The position numbers and the translations under genes are program-made. DNA of 64,000 bases, from positions 1 to 64,000 of the forward strand of contig NZ_PQSR01000010.1 of assembly GCF_002920635.1 (NCBI RefSeq), read 5' to 3'. Positions 7,951 to 16,768 of the stretch are shown here, piece after piece (the first letter of the stretch is position 1; the number at the start of each line of letters is the position of its first letter). A model generated the notes under the pieces. It worked only from the letters and a program-made list of their open reading frames with translations, was not told the origin of the DNA and made no database searches. The DNA is from Streptomyces sp. Ru72. GTDB lineage: Bacteria; Actinomycetota; Actinomycetes; Streptomycetales; Streptomycetaceae.

Positions 7951-9171
7951 GTGAGTGATCCCGTCGGCGGCCCGCCGGGCGGCAGGGTTCCGGCCGGGCC
8001 TTTGCTGCGGACGATGGTCCGGCGGGACCCGACGGAAGCGCACCGCGTCGCGACACCGCTGGAGCTCTTGTTCGATCTCTGTTTCGTGGTGGCCGTCGCG
8101 CAGGCCGGTGGCAAGCTGGTGCACGCCGTGGCGGCGGGGCATGCCGGACAGGGTGTGGGCGGCTACGCCATGATCTTCTTTGCCGTCTGGTGGGCCTGGA
8201 TGAACTTCACCTGGTTCGCCTCGGCGTACGACACGGACGACGTTCCTTACCGGCTCACCACATTGGTGCAGATCGCGGGCGTCCTCATCCTGGCTGCCGG
8301 GGTTCCGCGCGCCTTCGACCGCACGGACTACTCCACCGTCGTGATCGGCTACGTGGTGATGCGGCTGGCCTTGACGACTCAGTGGATGAGAGCGGCCCGC
8401 AGTGAGCGGGGCGACGCCCGAGTCACCGCTCTGCGGTACGCCGCCGGCGTCGTCCTCGTGCAGATCGGCTGGGTGGCGTTCGGGTTCCTGCCGCACACGG
8501 ACGTGAAGGTGTGGGTGTTCGTCGGCCTCGCGGCCGCAGAACTCGCCGTGCCCGTGCTGGCCGAGCGCCAAAGGCCCACTCCCTGGCACCCCCACCACAT
8601 CGCCGAGCGCTACGGACTGTTCACCCTGATCGTCCTCGGCGAGACGGTCGCCGCCGCGACGGTGGCCGTACAGGGGGCTCTGGACAGGGGCAGTACGACG
8701 CAGCTGCTTCCGATCGCCGCGGGGGGCCTGCTGATCGTCTTCGCCGCCTACTGGATCTACTTCGTCGTGCCCATCCACGAGCACCTGTCGACGAGCAGAC
8801 GTCCTTTCCTGTGGGGATACGGGCACTATCTGGTCTTCTCCACGGCCGCCGGCATCGGCGCCGGACTCGAAGTGGCGATCGAGCAGGTGGTCGGCCAGGC
8901 CCACGTCGGCGACACCGGCGCCGCCGCCTCGGTCACCGTCCCGACGGCCGGGTTCGTGTTCTTCACCTGGCTCCTGCACGCGCGCCACCACAAGCCGTCA
9001 CTGCGGCAGCAGCTGGTCCTGCCGCTGACCGCGGTCGCGATCCTGGCCTGCACGTTCGCAGGCTCGTGGGCGGTGCTGCTGGCCGGATTCGTCGCGGCAC
9101 TCAGCGTGGCCGTCTCCTTGATCCAGCACCACCGCATCACCCGGTCGTCAGACGCGGCAGCCATTCCCTGA
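7951..9171 (+). CDS. ltrA: Low temperature requirement protein A (LtrA family)
   Basis: A 406-aa integral membrane protein with about ten hydrophobic helices. The family hallmark near the N-terminus is ATPLELLFDLCFVVAVAQ, and ERYGLFTLIVLGET is a second conserved block. The family is named for a Listeria gene needed for growth in the cold; its biochemical function is unknown. I chose the GTG at 7951 (SDPVGG) because GGGAAGGAG ends 9 bases upstream; the frame is open to 7927. The gap to the flavin reductase gene is 126 bases, so co-transcription is possible. Confidence 0.85.
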   Translation: MSDPVGGPPGGRVPAGPLLRTMVRRDPTEAHRVATPLELLFDLCFVVAVAQAGGKLVHAVAAGHAGQGVGGYAMIFFAVWWAWMNFTWFASAYDTDDVPYRLTTLVQIAGVLILAAGVPRAFDRTDYSTVVIGYVVMRLALTTQWMRAARSERGDARVTALRYAAGVVLVQIGWVAFGFLPHTDVKVWVFVGLAAAELAVPVLAERQRPTPWHPHHIAERYGLFTLIVLGETVAAATVAVQGALDRGSTTQLLPIAAGGLLIVFAAYWIYFVVPIHEHLSTSRRPFLWGYGHYLVFSTAAGIGAGLEVAIEQVVGQAHVGDTGAAASVTVPTAGFVFFTWLLHARHHKPSLRQQLVLPLTAVAILACTFAGSWAVLLAGFVAALSVAVSLIQHHRITRSSDAAAIP

Positions 9172-9264
9172 GCTTGTTCGATGTGGCCCGGGAGAGATCC
9201 GTCAGGTCCCCCGCCGCTGTCGCACAGCGCTCGAGCGGGCCGCTCGCCGGTGCCGGAGCAAACG

Positions 9265-10035
9265 TCACGCGTCGAACCCCCGTAGGGCACGCGGTGAGGC
9301 TCCGAGCTCGCGTCGGCACGCCTTGTTGAACGCCTGGAGGTCGGGGATGCCGACGGAGGCGGCGACCGCGGAGATGGAGAGAGTCGAGGCGCGCAGCAGG
9401 TGCTGGGCGCGGTCGAGTCTCCGGCTGCGGATGTAGCCGACGACCGTGTCGCCGATCGCGGCGCGGAACAGCCTTGTCAGGTGGTTGTGCGAGACCCCCG
9501 CGGCCCGTGCGACATCCGGCACGGTGAGCGGTGTGGCCAGGTGCGACTCGATGTAGGCGATGGCCGTGCTGACCGCCGGGTGTGGACGGGGCCGCTCGGC
9601 GGTCGGAGTCAGGTGGGCGATGCGCCACAGCGCGGTCCAGATCTCGGCTCTGGTGCGCTGCGGATCGCGGGGCAGGGCGGTGACCGCCTGCCGCAACAGG
9701 GAGTCGAGGGCCGGGAGTTCCGGGCCGGCGTCCTGGACGACGGGCAGCGTCCGGGAAGGTCCGACGGCCACGATGCGCAGGTGTGCGTAAAGATGCTCGG
9801 AGCGCCCCTGGTAGCGGTAGCGGACCGTGACCCCGGGTGGTACGAGACTCACCTGGCCGGGTCGGATGGCATGCGGAGTGCCGTCGACGTCGAGTTCGGC
9901 CTCGTACTGGTACAGGTGCAGCTGCCACAGCTCGGGGAGCCGGAAGACGTCGGTTCGGCTCACGACTCCGTGGACGCTGACGCCGGCGTTCGCCACGACG
10001 GGCGGTTCACCGAGCTGGAGCTCCGTTTCGAGCAT
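9265..10035 (-). CDS. AraC-family transcriptional regulator
   Basis: A 256-aa regulator. The N-terminal half is a cupin-like sensing domain (PGQVSLVPPGVTVRYRYQG). The C-terminal half holds two helix-turn-helix motifs, with VPDVARAAGVSHNHLTRLF in the first and ISAVAASVGIPDLQAFNKAC in the second, ending in the usual GASPRALR. It is divergent from the PhyH-family dioxygenase gene 70 bases away and is the likely regulator of that operon. Cupin-AraC proteins commonly respond to sugars or small metabolites. Confidence 0.9.
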   Translation of the reverse strand: MLETELQLGEPPVVANAGVSVHGVVSRTDVFRLPELWQLHLYQYEAELDVDGTPHAIRPGQVSLVPPGVTVRYRYQGRSEHLYAHLRIVAVGPSRTLPVVQDAGPELPALDSLLRQAVTALPRDPQRTRAEIWTALWRIAHLTPTAERPRPHPAVSTAIAYIESHLATPLTVPDVARAAGVSHNHLTRLFRAAIGDTVVGYIRSRRLDRAQHLLRASTLSISAVAASVGIPDLQAFNKACRRELGASPRALRGFDA

Positions 10036-10105
10036 GGTGAAAAGCTACCAGTAGTGGTGAACCACGCCCACGCGCCGAGCGCTCCTCGATCCCTACGGTG
10101 GCCGC

Positions 10106-10918
10106 ATGGCAGACATCCCATTGCTGAGCTCGGTCGAGATGGCCCGCTTCGTCGCACACGGCTCGTTGCGCTTCGATGCCGTCGTCCCCGCGGACATGAA
10201 CGAGGAGGGGATCGAGGTCCTGCGCAACGGCATCCCCGGTGTGCCCTACGGCAGCAGCGTTCAGGACGCCTATTCGGACGGATCGTTCGTCCGGCGGCTG
10301 ATCGAGCTTCCCGTCGTTGCAGGCGCTTTGCACTCACTCGTCGGCCCCGGGCCGAGCGTCGACCACCACGCCGTGCACGTGCGCGAGCCCAACGAGGGGC
10401 GGGCCCAGCCGCTCCACGGAGACGCGATCATCGATGTGCGCACGGACGCCTTCGACGTCCAGTTGATGTACTACCCGCAGGACGTGACGCCCGACATGGG
10501 CGGCACCCTCAGCGTGCCCGGCAGCCATCTGCGGCGGACCAACGAGTCGGACACCGGCCGCTACCAGAACCTGCGCGGTCAGTCCAGGCTCGTCTGTCCA
10601 GCCGGCACTGTGGTGTTTTTGCACCACGGAATCTGGCACGGGGGGCGGCGCAACGACAGTGACGTGAAGCGCTACATGTTCAAGATCCGTTTCAATCCGA
10701 CGGTACGGCAGCGGCGCCTGTGGGACACCTCCGACCTCGACGACCCACGTGTCGCCGAGAACCTCGCCGCCCACTTCCCCTGGTACGAGCACGCCACCTC
10801 ACGCCTGGAGCTCTACAACCGCGTCCTGCTGTGGCGCGCACTCACCGGAGACGACTCTTTCGACTTGGACCACTGGGTGACCCGGGTCTCCAACCGCCCT
10901 CAGGAGGAAATCGCATGA
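10106..10918 (+). CDS. Phytanoyl-CoA dioxygenase (PhyH) family protein
   Basis: A 270-aa Fe(II)/2-oxoglutarate-dependent dioxygenase of the PhyH superfamily. The iron facial triad is readable as His and Asp in PLHGDAIIDV and a distal His in FLHHGIWHGGRR; GGTLSVPGSH is the characteristic turn. PhyH enzymes hydroxylate fatty acyl chains or small natural products. The gene is divergent from an AraC regulator and its stop overlaps the next gene as ATGA, with AGGAGG placed for that downstream start. The substrate is not evident. Confidence 0.85.
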   Translation: MADIPLLSSVEMARFVAHGSLRFDAVVPADMNEEGIEVLRNGIPGVPYGSSVQDAYSDGSFVRRLIELPVVAGALHSLVGPGPSVDHHAVHVREPNEGRAQPLHGDAIIDVRTDAFDVQLMYYPQDVTPDMGGTLSVPGSHLRRTNESDTGRYQNLRGQSRLVCPAGTVVFLHHGIWHGGRRNDSDVKRYMFKIRFNPTVRQRRLWDTSDLDDPRVAENLAAHFPWYEHATSRLELYNRVLLWRALTGDDSFDLDHWVTRVSNRPQEEIA

Positions 10919-11226
10919 GCTACCGTCAGCAGGTTCTGGTGCTCTACCTGGCCACCTCCGCGCTGGATTCCGAGACCGTGGGCTGGTCGCGGTACGACGG
11001 CACGGGAGGCACCTCGCCCACGACCGGCGACGGCGACGAACCGCCGTACAAGTCGGGCGTGCATGCCCTGGAGGACGGCTGGCGGCTGTTCCAGGCCGCC
11101 CAGTTGATCCCGCCTTATCCGGGACACGAGTACGACGTGTCGTTCCTCAAGCACGAGTTCTTCTTCGAGAAGCTCGTGGAAGCGGACGCGGAAGACGGGA
11201 CGGCGCGGGCGGAGTCCTCCCGGTAG
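10915..11226 (+). CDS. Small conserved-type protein coupled to the PhyH dioxygenase, function unknown
   Basis: A 103-aa soluble protein. The ATG at 10915 overlaps the dioxygenase stop (ATGA), with a perfect AGGAGG at 10902-10907. The sequence starts MSYRQQVLVLYLATSALDS, continues with an acidic Gly/Thr-rich loop, then SGVHALEDGWRLFQAAQL and ends YDVSFLKHEFFFEKLVE. I do not recognise a domain. Tight coupling suggests a subunit or accessory factor of the dioxygenase. After its stop, 11227-11473 holds nothing I can support. Confidence 0.75.
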   Translation: MSYRQQVLVLYLATSALDSETVGWSRYDGTGGTSPTTGDGDEPPYKSGVHALEDGWRLFQAAQLIPPYPGHEYDVSFLKHEFFFEKLVEADAEDGTARAESSR

Positions 11227-11473
11227 TAGCTGATGAGACGCGCGCCCGCATGGCCGCCCGAGGGTGACGTCGACCAGGGCGCCGTGCGGGTGCGGGCGGC
11301 GAGGAGCGCGTCGTTCGGGCGGCGAGGAGTGCGTCCGTGGTGCGCCGCAGACAGCACCGCTCGACGCCGGGTGCCGCTTCCGAACTCGCCGTGCCGGATG
11401 TCGCCCCGGACATTGCGGCCTTCCGCGTCGAGGAAATCGCGGCCGAGTTTGACGGTGGAGCGGTCCGCGGCCG

Positions 11474-12472
11474 TCACAGCACCGCCACCGGGGCGACGGG
11501 TGAGCCGGTGCCGCCGGGGATGTTCAGGGGAGCCACGACAAGGAGGAACTCGTAGCGACCGGCCTGCGCACAGGCAGCGGAGAGCGCTTCCAGATCGAGG
11601 TTGTCCAGCAGGGGGACGCCCATGGCGGTGATGGCCAGGGCGTGCACGGGGGAGTGCAGCCCCTCGACGGGCGAGGGCCGCACGTCGCTGTCGCCGTCGC
11701 CGCCGAGCAGGGCGATCCCCCGCCGGGCCAGCAGGGGCATCGCGTCCACGTGGAGTCCGGCGCTGGCGGCATCGGGGTTCCAGGCGCCGAGTTCGGCGCG
11801 GCGGCGGAAGTGTCCGGAGCGCAGCAGGACCGCGTCCCCGTCGTCGACGGTCACCCCGAGGGCCTTCTCGGCGGCGCGTACGTCCGCGGCGTGCACGGCT
11901 GTGCCCGGCTCCAGCCAGTCGACGCCGAGTACGGCGGGCAGGTCCAGCAGGACTCCCTTGGTGACCAGGGGGCCGAGGGCCGAGACCGACCCGAAGCGGG
12001 CGCCGGCCGCGTCGACGACTTCCCGGGCGGTGCGCCCGTCGTAGAGCTGTCCGCGGTAGGCGATGTGGGAGAGGGCGTCGAGGTGGCTGACGCCCTTGCC
12101 GTGGTAGTCGGTGGCGATGAAGTCCTTGTGGCAGGACGGCTCGGGGGCCTCGACGTCCCCCAGGTCGGACATGTAGTGTAGGGCCGGCTTGCCGTTGTCC
12201 GGGCCCGGCACCGTGTTCCAGGGCAGCGCCATGGGGACTGTGGTGCCGGTGCGGACGAGGCCCGTGGCCCGCCGGGAGTGCTCCGGGGTGACCCGGTTCC
12301 AGGCGCCGCGGTCGGCGTCCTCGGGGGACCAACGGCCCCAGGCGCGTACGGTGTCGAAGAGGGCGTCGAACTCCTCCCGGGTGAGGGCAGGGCCGTTGTC
12401 CGGAGCGGATCTCCGGTGGGCGTCCGGGACGCGATCGGATGCGGAGGGGGAATAGTACGGACTGCTGGTCAT
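11474..12472 (-). CDS. Cyclase family protein (kynurenine formamidase-like metal hydrolase)
   Basis: A 332-aa member of the cyclase/kynurenine formamidase superfamily (PF04199), zinc or manganese hydrolases acting on amides and lactones. The metal-binding motif appears as HGKGVSHLDALSH, a variant of the usual HxGTHxDxPxH. DGDAVLLRSGH and the late GIALLGGDGDSD are family-like. The ATG at 12472 (MTSSPYYSP) is chosen because GGAG lies 9 bases upstream; the longer frame would need a TTG. The neighbouring minus-strand CGNR regulator ends upstream of this gene and may belong to the same unit. Substrate unknown. Confidence 0.82.
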   Translation of the reverse strand: MTSSPYYSPSASDRVPDAHRRSAPDNGPALTREEFDALFDTVRAWGRWSPEDADRGAWNRVTPEHSRRATGLVRTGTTVPMALPWNTVPGPDNGKPALHYMSDLGDVEAPEPSCHKDFIATDYHGKGVSHLDALSHIAYRGQLYDGRTAREVVDAAGARFGSVSALGPLVTKGVLLDLPAVLGVDWLEPGTAVHAADVRAAEKALGVTVDDGDAVLLRSGHFRRRAELGAWNPDAASAGLHVDAMPLLARRGIALLGGDGDSDVRPSPVEGLHSPVHALAITAMGVPLLDNLDLEALSAACAQAGRYEFLLVVAPLNIPGGTGSPVAPVAVL

Positions 12473-12507
12473 CGCTCGGCGCTCCAAGGCTCGGAGGGTG
12501 TCGCTGA

Positions 12508-13140
12508 TCAGGGCGAGGGGAGATCACCGGCCTTCTCGCGGTGGTGGCGATGCCTGGCCGCCTTGGTGCTGTTACCGCAGCGCTGCATCGAGCACCATTT
12601 CCGGGGCCTTCCCTGCGCGGAGTCGAGATAGATCATCCGGCAGATCTGGGAGTCGCACTCGCGCAGCCTCTGCCGTAGCACCGGATCCGAGAGCAGTGTT
12701 ATCAGGTCTCGCGCGATCAGCGAGAGCAGTTCGGGAGCCGACAGCCCGGGGCTGCTTGCTGCGGCGGGAAGGCCATCGGCGTCCGCCTCGAGCCGGGGGG
12801 CCGGCGGGTGCACCCGGGCCAGTTGGTTCAGGAGCCGCAGCGACTCCTCCCGGGGGGCGTGGCGGTGAAGGTGTCCGACCGTGACGTCGTACGCGCAGGC
12901 CCGCAGTTCGTGCAGGGCTTCGAGTAGCCCGGGCAGGTCCTCGTCCGGGTGAACGGCGAGCCGTACCCCCTCGCACCAGGCCCTGAGCCGGTCAATGTCG
13001 CCCATCCGTTCGATCGGCGTGATCGGGCGGCGCCCGACCGTGGCGATGAGATTCAACGACAGGGATCCGGCGTCGAAGCGGAGTTCGCGGAGTTGTGCCG
13101 TGACCCGGGTGCGTCGGCCGTCCTGTGCTTCTTCGACCAT
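12508..13140 (-). CDS. CGNR zinc-finger regulator (ABATE domain)
   Basis: A 210-aa protein with an N-terminal ABATE domain (stress-induced ligand-binding domain, about residues 15-140) and a C-terminal CGNR zinc finger: CRMIYLDSAQGRPRKWCSMQ, then RCGNSTKAARHR. The motif usually reads CGNR; here it reads CGNS, though the zinc cysteines are kept. These proteins are putative transcription regulators. Upstream lies a perfect 8+8 inverted repeat that overlaps the probable promoter. TACTAT sits just before the ATG, so the transcript may be leaderless. It is divergent from the ketopantoate-reductase-like gene. Confidence 0.82.
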   Translation of the reverse strand: MVEEAQDGRRTRVTAQLRELRFDAGSLSLNLIATVGRRPITPIERMGDIDRLRAWCEGVRLAVHPDEDLPGLLEALHELRACAYDVTVGHLHRHAPREESLRLLNQLARVHPPAPRLEADADGLPAAASSPGLSAPELLSLIARDLITLLSDPVLRQRLRECDSQICRMIYLDSAQGRPRKWCSMQRCGNSTKAARHRHHREKAGDLPSP

Positions 13141-13147
13141 GTGGCTA

Positions 13148-13171
13148 TAGTAACCCCGTAAAAGGTTACTA
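13148..13171. promoter_or_regulatory. Operator-like inverted repeat between divergent CGNR and reductase genes
   Basis: TAGTAACC at 13148-13155 and GGTTACTA at 13164-13171 form a perfect 8-bp inverted repeat with an 8-base spacer. It starts 8 bases upstream of the CGNR gene start. On the minus strand TACTAT lies at -10 spacing from the ATG, so binding here would block that promoter. I infer autoregulation by the CGNR protein and control of the divergent gene. Confidence 0.6.
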
Positions 13172-13328
13172 AGGGGGGTAGAGCCCGTGGATGTGCGCCG
13201 CCCCGCTCCCGGCTTCTCCGGTCCACCGCGCAGCGCGCCCGCGCCGGCCGGCGAGCAGCGAGCAGTCCTGCCGGGAGGGGAGACCCGGCACGATGTACGT
13301 CATCTCCCGTAGGGGAAAGGAACACGTC

Positions 13329-14261
13329 ATGCGCATAGCCGTCGTGGGGGCAGGCGGTGTCGGGGGCTACTTCGGCGCCCGGCTCGCCGCAGCGGGCCAC
13401 GAGGTCACCTTCGTCGCCCGGGGCCGTCATCTGGAGGCCATACGGGAACGCGGACTGCTGGTGCGCAGCCCGCTCGGCGACCTGAAGGTCCCGGCGACGT
13501 CGGTGGTGGCCTCCATCGCGGAACTGGAACCCGCCGATGTGGTGCTCGTCGCCGTGAAACTGTGGGACACCGAGGACGTCGCGGCCCAGTTGGCCGATGT
13601 CGTGGACGACGGGACCCGCGTCATCTCCCTGCAGAACGGGGTCCGCAAGGACGCAGTCCTGCGCCGGCACCTGCCGACGCAGGCGGTGTGGGGCGGCGTC
13701 TGCTACATCTCCGCCGTGATCGAGGAGCCGGGCGTCGTCTCCCACCGCGGCGTGATGCAGAAGGTGGTGTTCGGCCCCTACGACGGCGCGGACACCCCTC
13801 GCGCCGGCGACTTCCTCGACGCGTGCGTCTCCTCCGGCATCGAGGCAGAGCTCAGCTCGGACATCGAACGGGTCATCTGGGAGAAGTTCGTCTTCCTGGT
13901 GGGGCTCTCGGCGACGACCACCGCCGTACGTCAGCCCATTGGGGTGATCCGCTCCGACGTTCACTGCCGGGAGCTGCTGCGCGATGTGATGACGGAGGCC
14001 GTGCAGGTCGGCCGTGCCGCCGGGGTGAGTCTGGATCCGCGGTTCGCCGACGAGAGGCTGGCGTTCTGTGACACCCTGCCGGCCGCGATGACGTCCTCGA
14101 TGCACAACGACCTGACGCAGGGGAACCGCCTGGAACTGCCCTGGCTGAGTGGCAGCGTCGTCACGCTCGGCCGCGAGCTCGGTATCGCCACACCGCGCAA
14201 CCAGACGATCGCCGACCTCCTGGCCCCCTACGAGCTGGGACGACCCGATCCGGAGCGCTGA
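13329..14261 (+). CDS. Ketopantoate reductase (PanE/ApbA) family oxidoreductase
   Basis: A 310-aa protein. The N-terminal Rossmann fold begins MRIAVVGAGGVGGYFGARLA (GxGxxG), followed by ADVVLVAVKLWDT. The C-terminal ApbA_C domain has EKFVFLVGLSATTTA, with the conserved catalytic-type Lys, and SSMHNDLTQGNRLE. PanE reduces 2-dehydropantoate with NADPH in pantothenate synthesis. This copy stands alone and is divergent from a CGNR regulator, so it may reduce another 2-oxo acid. The ATG at 13329 is preceded by GGGGAAAGGA; the in-frame start at 13293 lacks that support. Confidence 0.88.
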   Translation: MRIAVVGAGGVGGYFGARLAAAGHEVTFVARGRHLEAIRERGLLVRSPLGDLKVPATSVVASIAELEPADVVLVAVKLWDTEDVAAQLADVVDDGTRVISLQNGVRKDAVLRRHLPTQAVWGGVCYISAVIEEPGVVSHRGVMQKVVFGPYDGADTPRAGDFLDACVSSGIEAELSSDIERVIWEKFVFLVGLSATTTAVRQPIGVIRSDVHCRELLRDVMTEAVQVGRAAGVSLDPRFADERLAFCDTLPAAMTSSMHNDLTQGNRLELPWLSGSVVTLGRELGIATPRNQTIADLLAPYELGRPDPER

Positions 14262-14271
14262 CCGCACGGCG

Positions 14272-14460
14272 TCAGCAGGCTCCCGTCGGCCAGGACAGGC
14301 GGACCGTCCGGGACTCGCCGGGCAGCAGCCACAGGTGGTTGTCGCTGTACAGCGTCGGCAGCACGCGGCGGCCGTGCGGGTCCTCCAGCAGCGAGATCCG
14401 GACCATGGCGGCCACCACCGGGCCCTGGTTGCGGATCACCGCCGTCAGCTCGGCACCCCG
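14272..14460 (-). pseudogene. C-terminal remnant of a GH2 exo-glucosaminidase/beta-mannosidase
   Basis: On the minus strand the reading GAELTAVIRNQGPVVAAMVR, then RVLPTLYSDNHLWLLPGESR, ending with a natural stop at 14272, is the C-terminal Ig-like domain of a GH2 exo-beta-D-glucosaminidase or mannosidase. Family members are about 850-900 aa; only about 62 codons survive. Upstream of 14460 the similarity stops and a different remnant on the opposite strand begins. The end lies 10 bases from the convergent reductase gene stop. Confidence 0.6.
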
Positions 14461-14469
14461 ACGTCTCCT

Positions 14470-14785
14470 TCGCGGAGTGGTGAGCCGGTGCCGACGGAGA
14501 TCGTCACCGACCTGAGCCACCACGGGGTCGTGGACACCGCCCGCCGCTGCGTCCATGACGGCCCCGGCCGGCCGGCCCTGGCCCTGGAGGCGGAGGGAAA
14601 ACCGGCGTCGATCGCCCTGTGGAGCAACCTCGGTGGCTTCCCCCTCCCGGCTCCCTACCGCAGCACAGGTCTCGGAGCCATGCTCGGCCGTCTTCGACCT
14701 CGCCGACGCGGATCATGGCGACGCCGCATGCGTCCCGGCCACCGGCGAGGTCCGCCGGCGGCTCACTCTCACCGTCGACTGCCAT
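14470..14785 (+). pseudogene. Frameshifted remnant of a galactose-mutarotase-like protein
   Basis: Plus-strand reading ALEAEGKPASIALWSNLGGF, then YRSTGLGAMLGR, jumps frame near 14690 into VFDLADADHGDAACVPATGE and VRRRLTLTVD. Together these match the C-terminal part of aldose-epimerase-like proteins. No start is visible and the frame is broken once, so this is a decayed fragment. It abuts the GH2 remnant, suggesting a deletion that joined two carbohydrate genes. Family assignment is from memory of the motif pattern. Confidence 0.45.
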
Positions 14786-14990
14786 TGCCCCCGAGCCCCG
14801 CTGGGAGGAACTGTGCGGTGCTGGTGTCGTGGTCCTCTCGGTCGGCGTGGGGCTGGCAGGTGGAGCAGAGTTCGTGGCGGCCCCAGTGGGTGATCACACT
14901 GCCCCAGCCGTTGCAGACTTCGCAGCCGTGGGCGGAAGCGGCGTCGGCGCGGGGGTTGGGGTCGGGAGCGGCGTTCGCTCCGTGGGTCAT
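14769..14990 (-). CDS. Small zinc-ribbon protein
   Basis: A 73-aa protein with two CxxC knuckles (HGCEVCNGWG and HELCSTCQP) about 20 residues apart, enough for one treble-clef or zinc-ribbon site. AGGAG lies 7 bases before the ATG at 14990. The tail after about residue 50 is polar and disordered. Such small zinc proteins are common in Streptomyces and mostly of unknown function. Its 3' end overlaps the remnant on the opposite strand. Confidence 0.6.
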   Translation of the reverse strand: MTHGANAAPDPNPRADAASAHGCEVCNGWGSVITHWGRHELCSTCQPHADREDHDTSTAQFLPAGLGGNGSRR

Positions 14991-15451
14991 GCGGTTTCTC
15001 CTGGCATCGAGGCTGTCGGCTGGTGCGTGCCTTCGCTACGCAGTGCCCACTTTATACCGTTTATCGCCCGATTGTGTCCGTTTTCGCATTTTTTATGACC
15101 GACTGCGTTGCGGCGAGGAGGGAAGCGTCATTACGTGATCCTGGTGGCACGCTCTGCGACCGGCGCATTCCGCGAAGCCGTTCGATACCGCCCTCGTCGA
15201 AACGGCTGCGGCCTGCGCGGACGGCTCCCACCGGCTCGCTGGAAGACGAGGAGGAGCCGTCGGCTGCTACGTGGCGGCGGGGCGGATGAGGTCGACGGTT
15301 CACCGGCGCGGACGGTATGCGTGCCGCTGCCGGAGCCGATCGTCCGGCAGAGCACGGGCAGGGCACGTGAAGCCTGAACCGGCCGTACCGCTCAGGTTCC
15401 CGGCGGCGCGGGCGGCGCTCCGTCCTTGTCCCACGGTGGAGATGAACGGGC
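14991..15451. other. Intergenic region, no gene supported
   Basis: The part at 15050-15110 is AT-rich for this genome (TTTATACCG, TTTTCGCATTTTTTATG) and probably contains the promoter of the small zinc-ribbon gene. Open frames farther right are biased toward Arg/Ser/Pro and look like shadows. Confidence 0.5.
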
Positions 15452-16768
15452 TCAGCGGCAGACGAGCAACCCCGCAGCGTGCTTCGCGGCGAGGATCCGA
15501 TGCACGCTATCGTCCACCTTGGCCCGGAAGGAGGCGTCCTGCTGCATCCGGGTCCGGATCGCCTGCGCCATCGCCGGTACCGTGCTCGGCCGCACGGTCA
15601 GGATCATGTCTCCGCCTGCCGAGAGGAAGTTCAGCGCCCGCTGCGCCGGGGTGAAGGACCGTACCGCGACAGCGTTCCCGAGGTCGTCCGAGATCACCAC
15701 GCCTTTGAAGCCCATCTCACGGCGCAGGAGTTGACCGATGACAGTGGGCGAGAAGGCCGCCAGGTGCTTCGAGTCGATCTTGGTGTAGGTGGCCGACGAG
15801 ACCATGACGAACGGCGAACCGGCACGGATCCCCGCCCGGAAGGGCAGCAGATCGGGGCTGCCGGCGGTCGTCACCGAGTCCACGACGTTCGCGCTGACGT
15901 CGGTGTTGCCGATCACCTGGCCGAGTCCCGGAAAGTGCTTGAGTGTCGTCATCACGCCCGACTGCGCGAAGCCGGCGGCGAAGGCGTTGCTGTGGGAGGC
16001 CACGGTGTCGGCGGTGTGGCCGTACTCACGGGCGTACTGGCCGATGGGGCCGTTGCGGGTGCCCAGGCCTGCCGGGACCACGTCGGCGACCGGGGCCAGA
16101 TCGAGATCGACTCCGGCAGCCTTCAGCTGCTCCGCCCAGCCCGCGGCCCGCGTACGCAGCGTAGTGACCGGCCAGCTGCCCTGGGTCAGCGCGCTGGGTA
16201 TGGCCGAGAAGCCCGGGCCGCTGAGCACCTGCACCCGGCCGCCCTCCTGGTCGGTGGCGACCATCAGCCCGACCCGCTTACCGGCGACCTGGTCCGCCTG
16301 ACCGCGAAAACCGTCGACCAGCCTCCTGGTCACCGTCGTACCGGCGCTGCTGCGCCCGGTGAGCATGATGGAACCCACGTGGTGGTCACGCAGAGTGCGC
16401 AGTTGAGCCCCGTCGGGGTTGGCTGCGGAGACTCCACCCATGAAAAGCTGCCCAACCCGCTGATCCGGAGTCATGCCGGAGAAGTACCGGTCCGTGCAGG
16501 TTGCGGCCGGGGTCGGTGGAGCGGGACTCGTGGCGGCCCCGGTGGTGGCCGAAGCGGCACTGGTCGTGGTGCGGCTGGGCAGGGGATCGCCGGTACCAGG
16601 GGTTTTCGTGCCGGAGCTGCTGGCGGGGGGCCGGGGAGGATCGGCCGGTCCTCCGTGCGTGGCCGATTCGCCGCAGGCGGCGGCGGTCAGCGCCAGGATG
16701 ATCAGCGGGGTCATGGTGCGCAGCGATGCGGGGCGGCGACCTCCGGGCCGGCGGACACGCGTCGTCAT
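15452..16768 (-). CDS. GH3 NagZ-like beta-N-acetylhexosaminidase lipoprotein
   Basis: A 438-aa exported protein with a lipoprotein signal peptide (MTPLIILALTAAACG), then a Thr/Ser/Pro-rich linker, then one GH3 TIM-barrel domain: MVATDQEGGRVQ, TTLKHFPGLGQ, and nucleophile Asp in GVVISDDLGNA. It lacks the second GH3 domain, as NagZ enzymes do, and the usual catalytic Asp-Ser-His loop reads NTDVSANVVD. It likely trims GlcNAc-containing glycans or muropeptides outside the cell. The ATG at 16768 has AGGAGAGG upstream. It stands alone on the minus strand. Confidence 0.85.
   Translation of the reverse strand: MTTRVRRPGGRRPASLRTMTPLIILALTAAACGESATHGGPADPPRPPASSSGTKTPGTGDPLPSRTTTSAASATTGAATSPAPPTPAATCTDRYFSGMTPDQRVGQLFMGGVSAANPDGAQLRTLRDHHVGSIMLTGRSSAGTTVTRRLVDGFRGQADQVAGKRVGLMVATDQEGGRVQVLSGPGFSAIPSALTQGSWPVTTLRTRAAGWAEQLKAAGVDLDLAPVADVVPAGLGTRNGPIGQYAREYGHTADTVASHSNAFAAGFAQSGVMTTLKHFPGLGQVIGNTDVSANVVDSVTTAGSPDLLPFRAGIRAGSPFVMVSSATYTKIDSKHLAAFSPTVIGQLLRREMGFKGVVISDDLGNAVAVRSFTPAQRALNFLSAGGDMILTVRPSTVPAMAQAIRTRMQQDASFRAKVDDSVHRILAAKHAAGLLVCR

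Noticed and set aside
15061..15366. 101-codon minus-strand frame before the NagZ-like gene
   Set aside because: Low-complexity Ser/Pro/Arg composition and no ribosome binding site; not supported.
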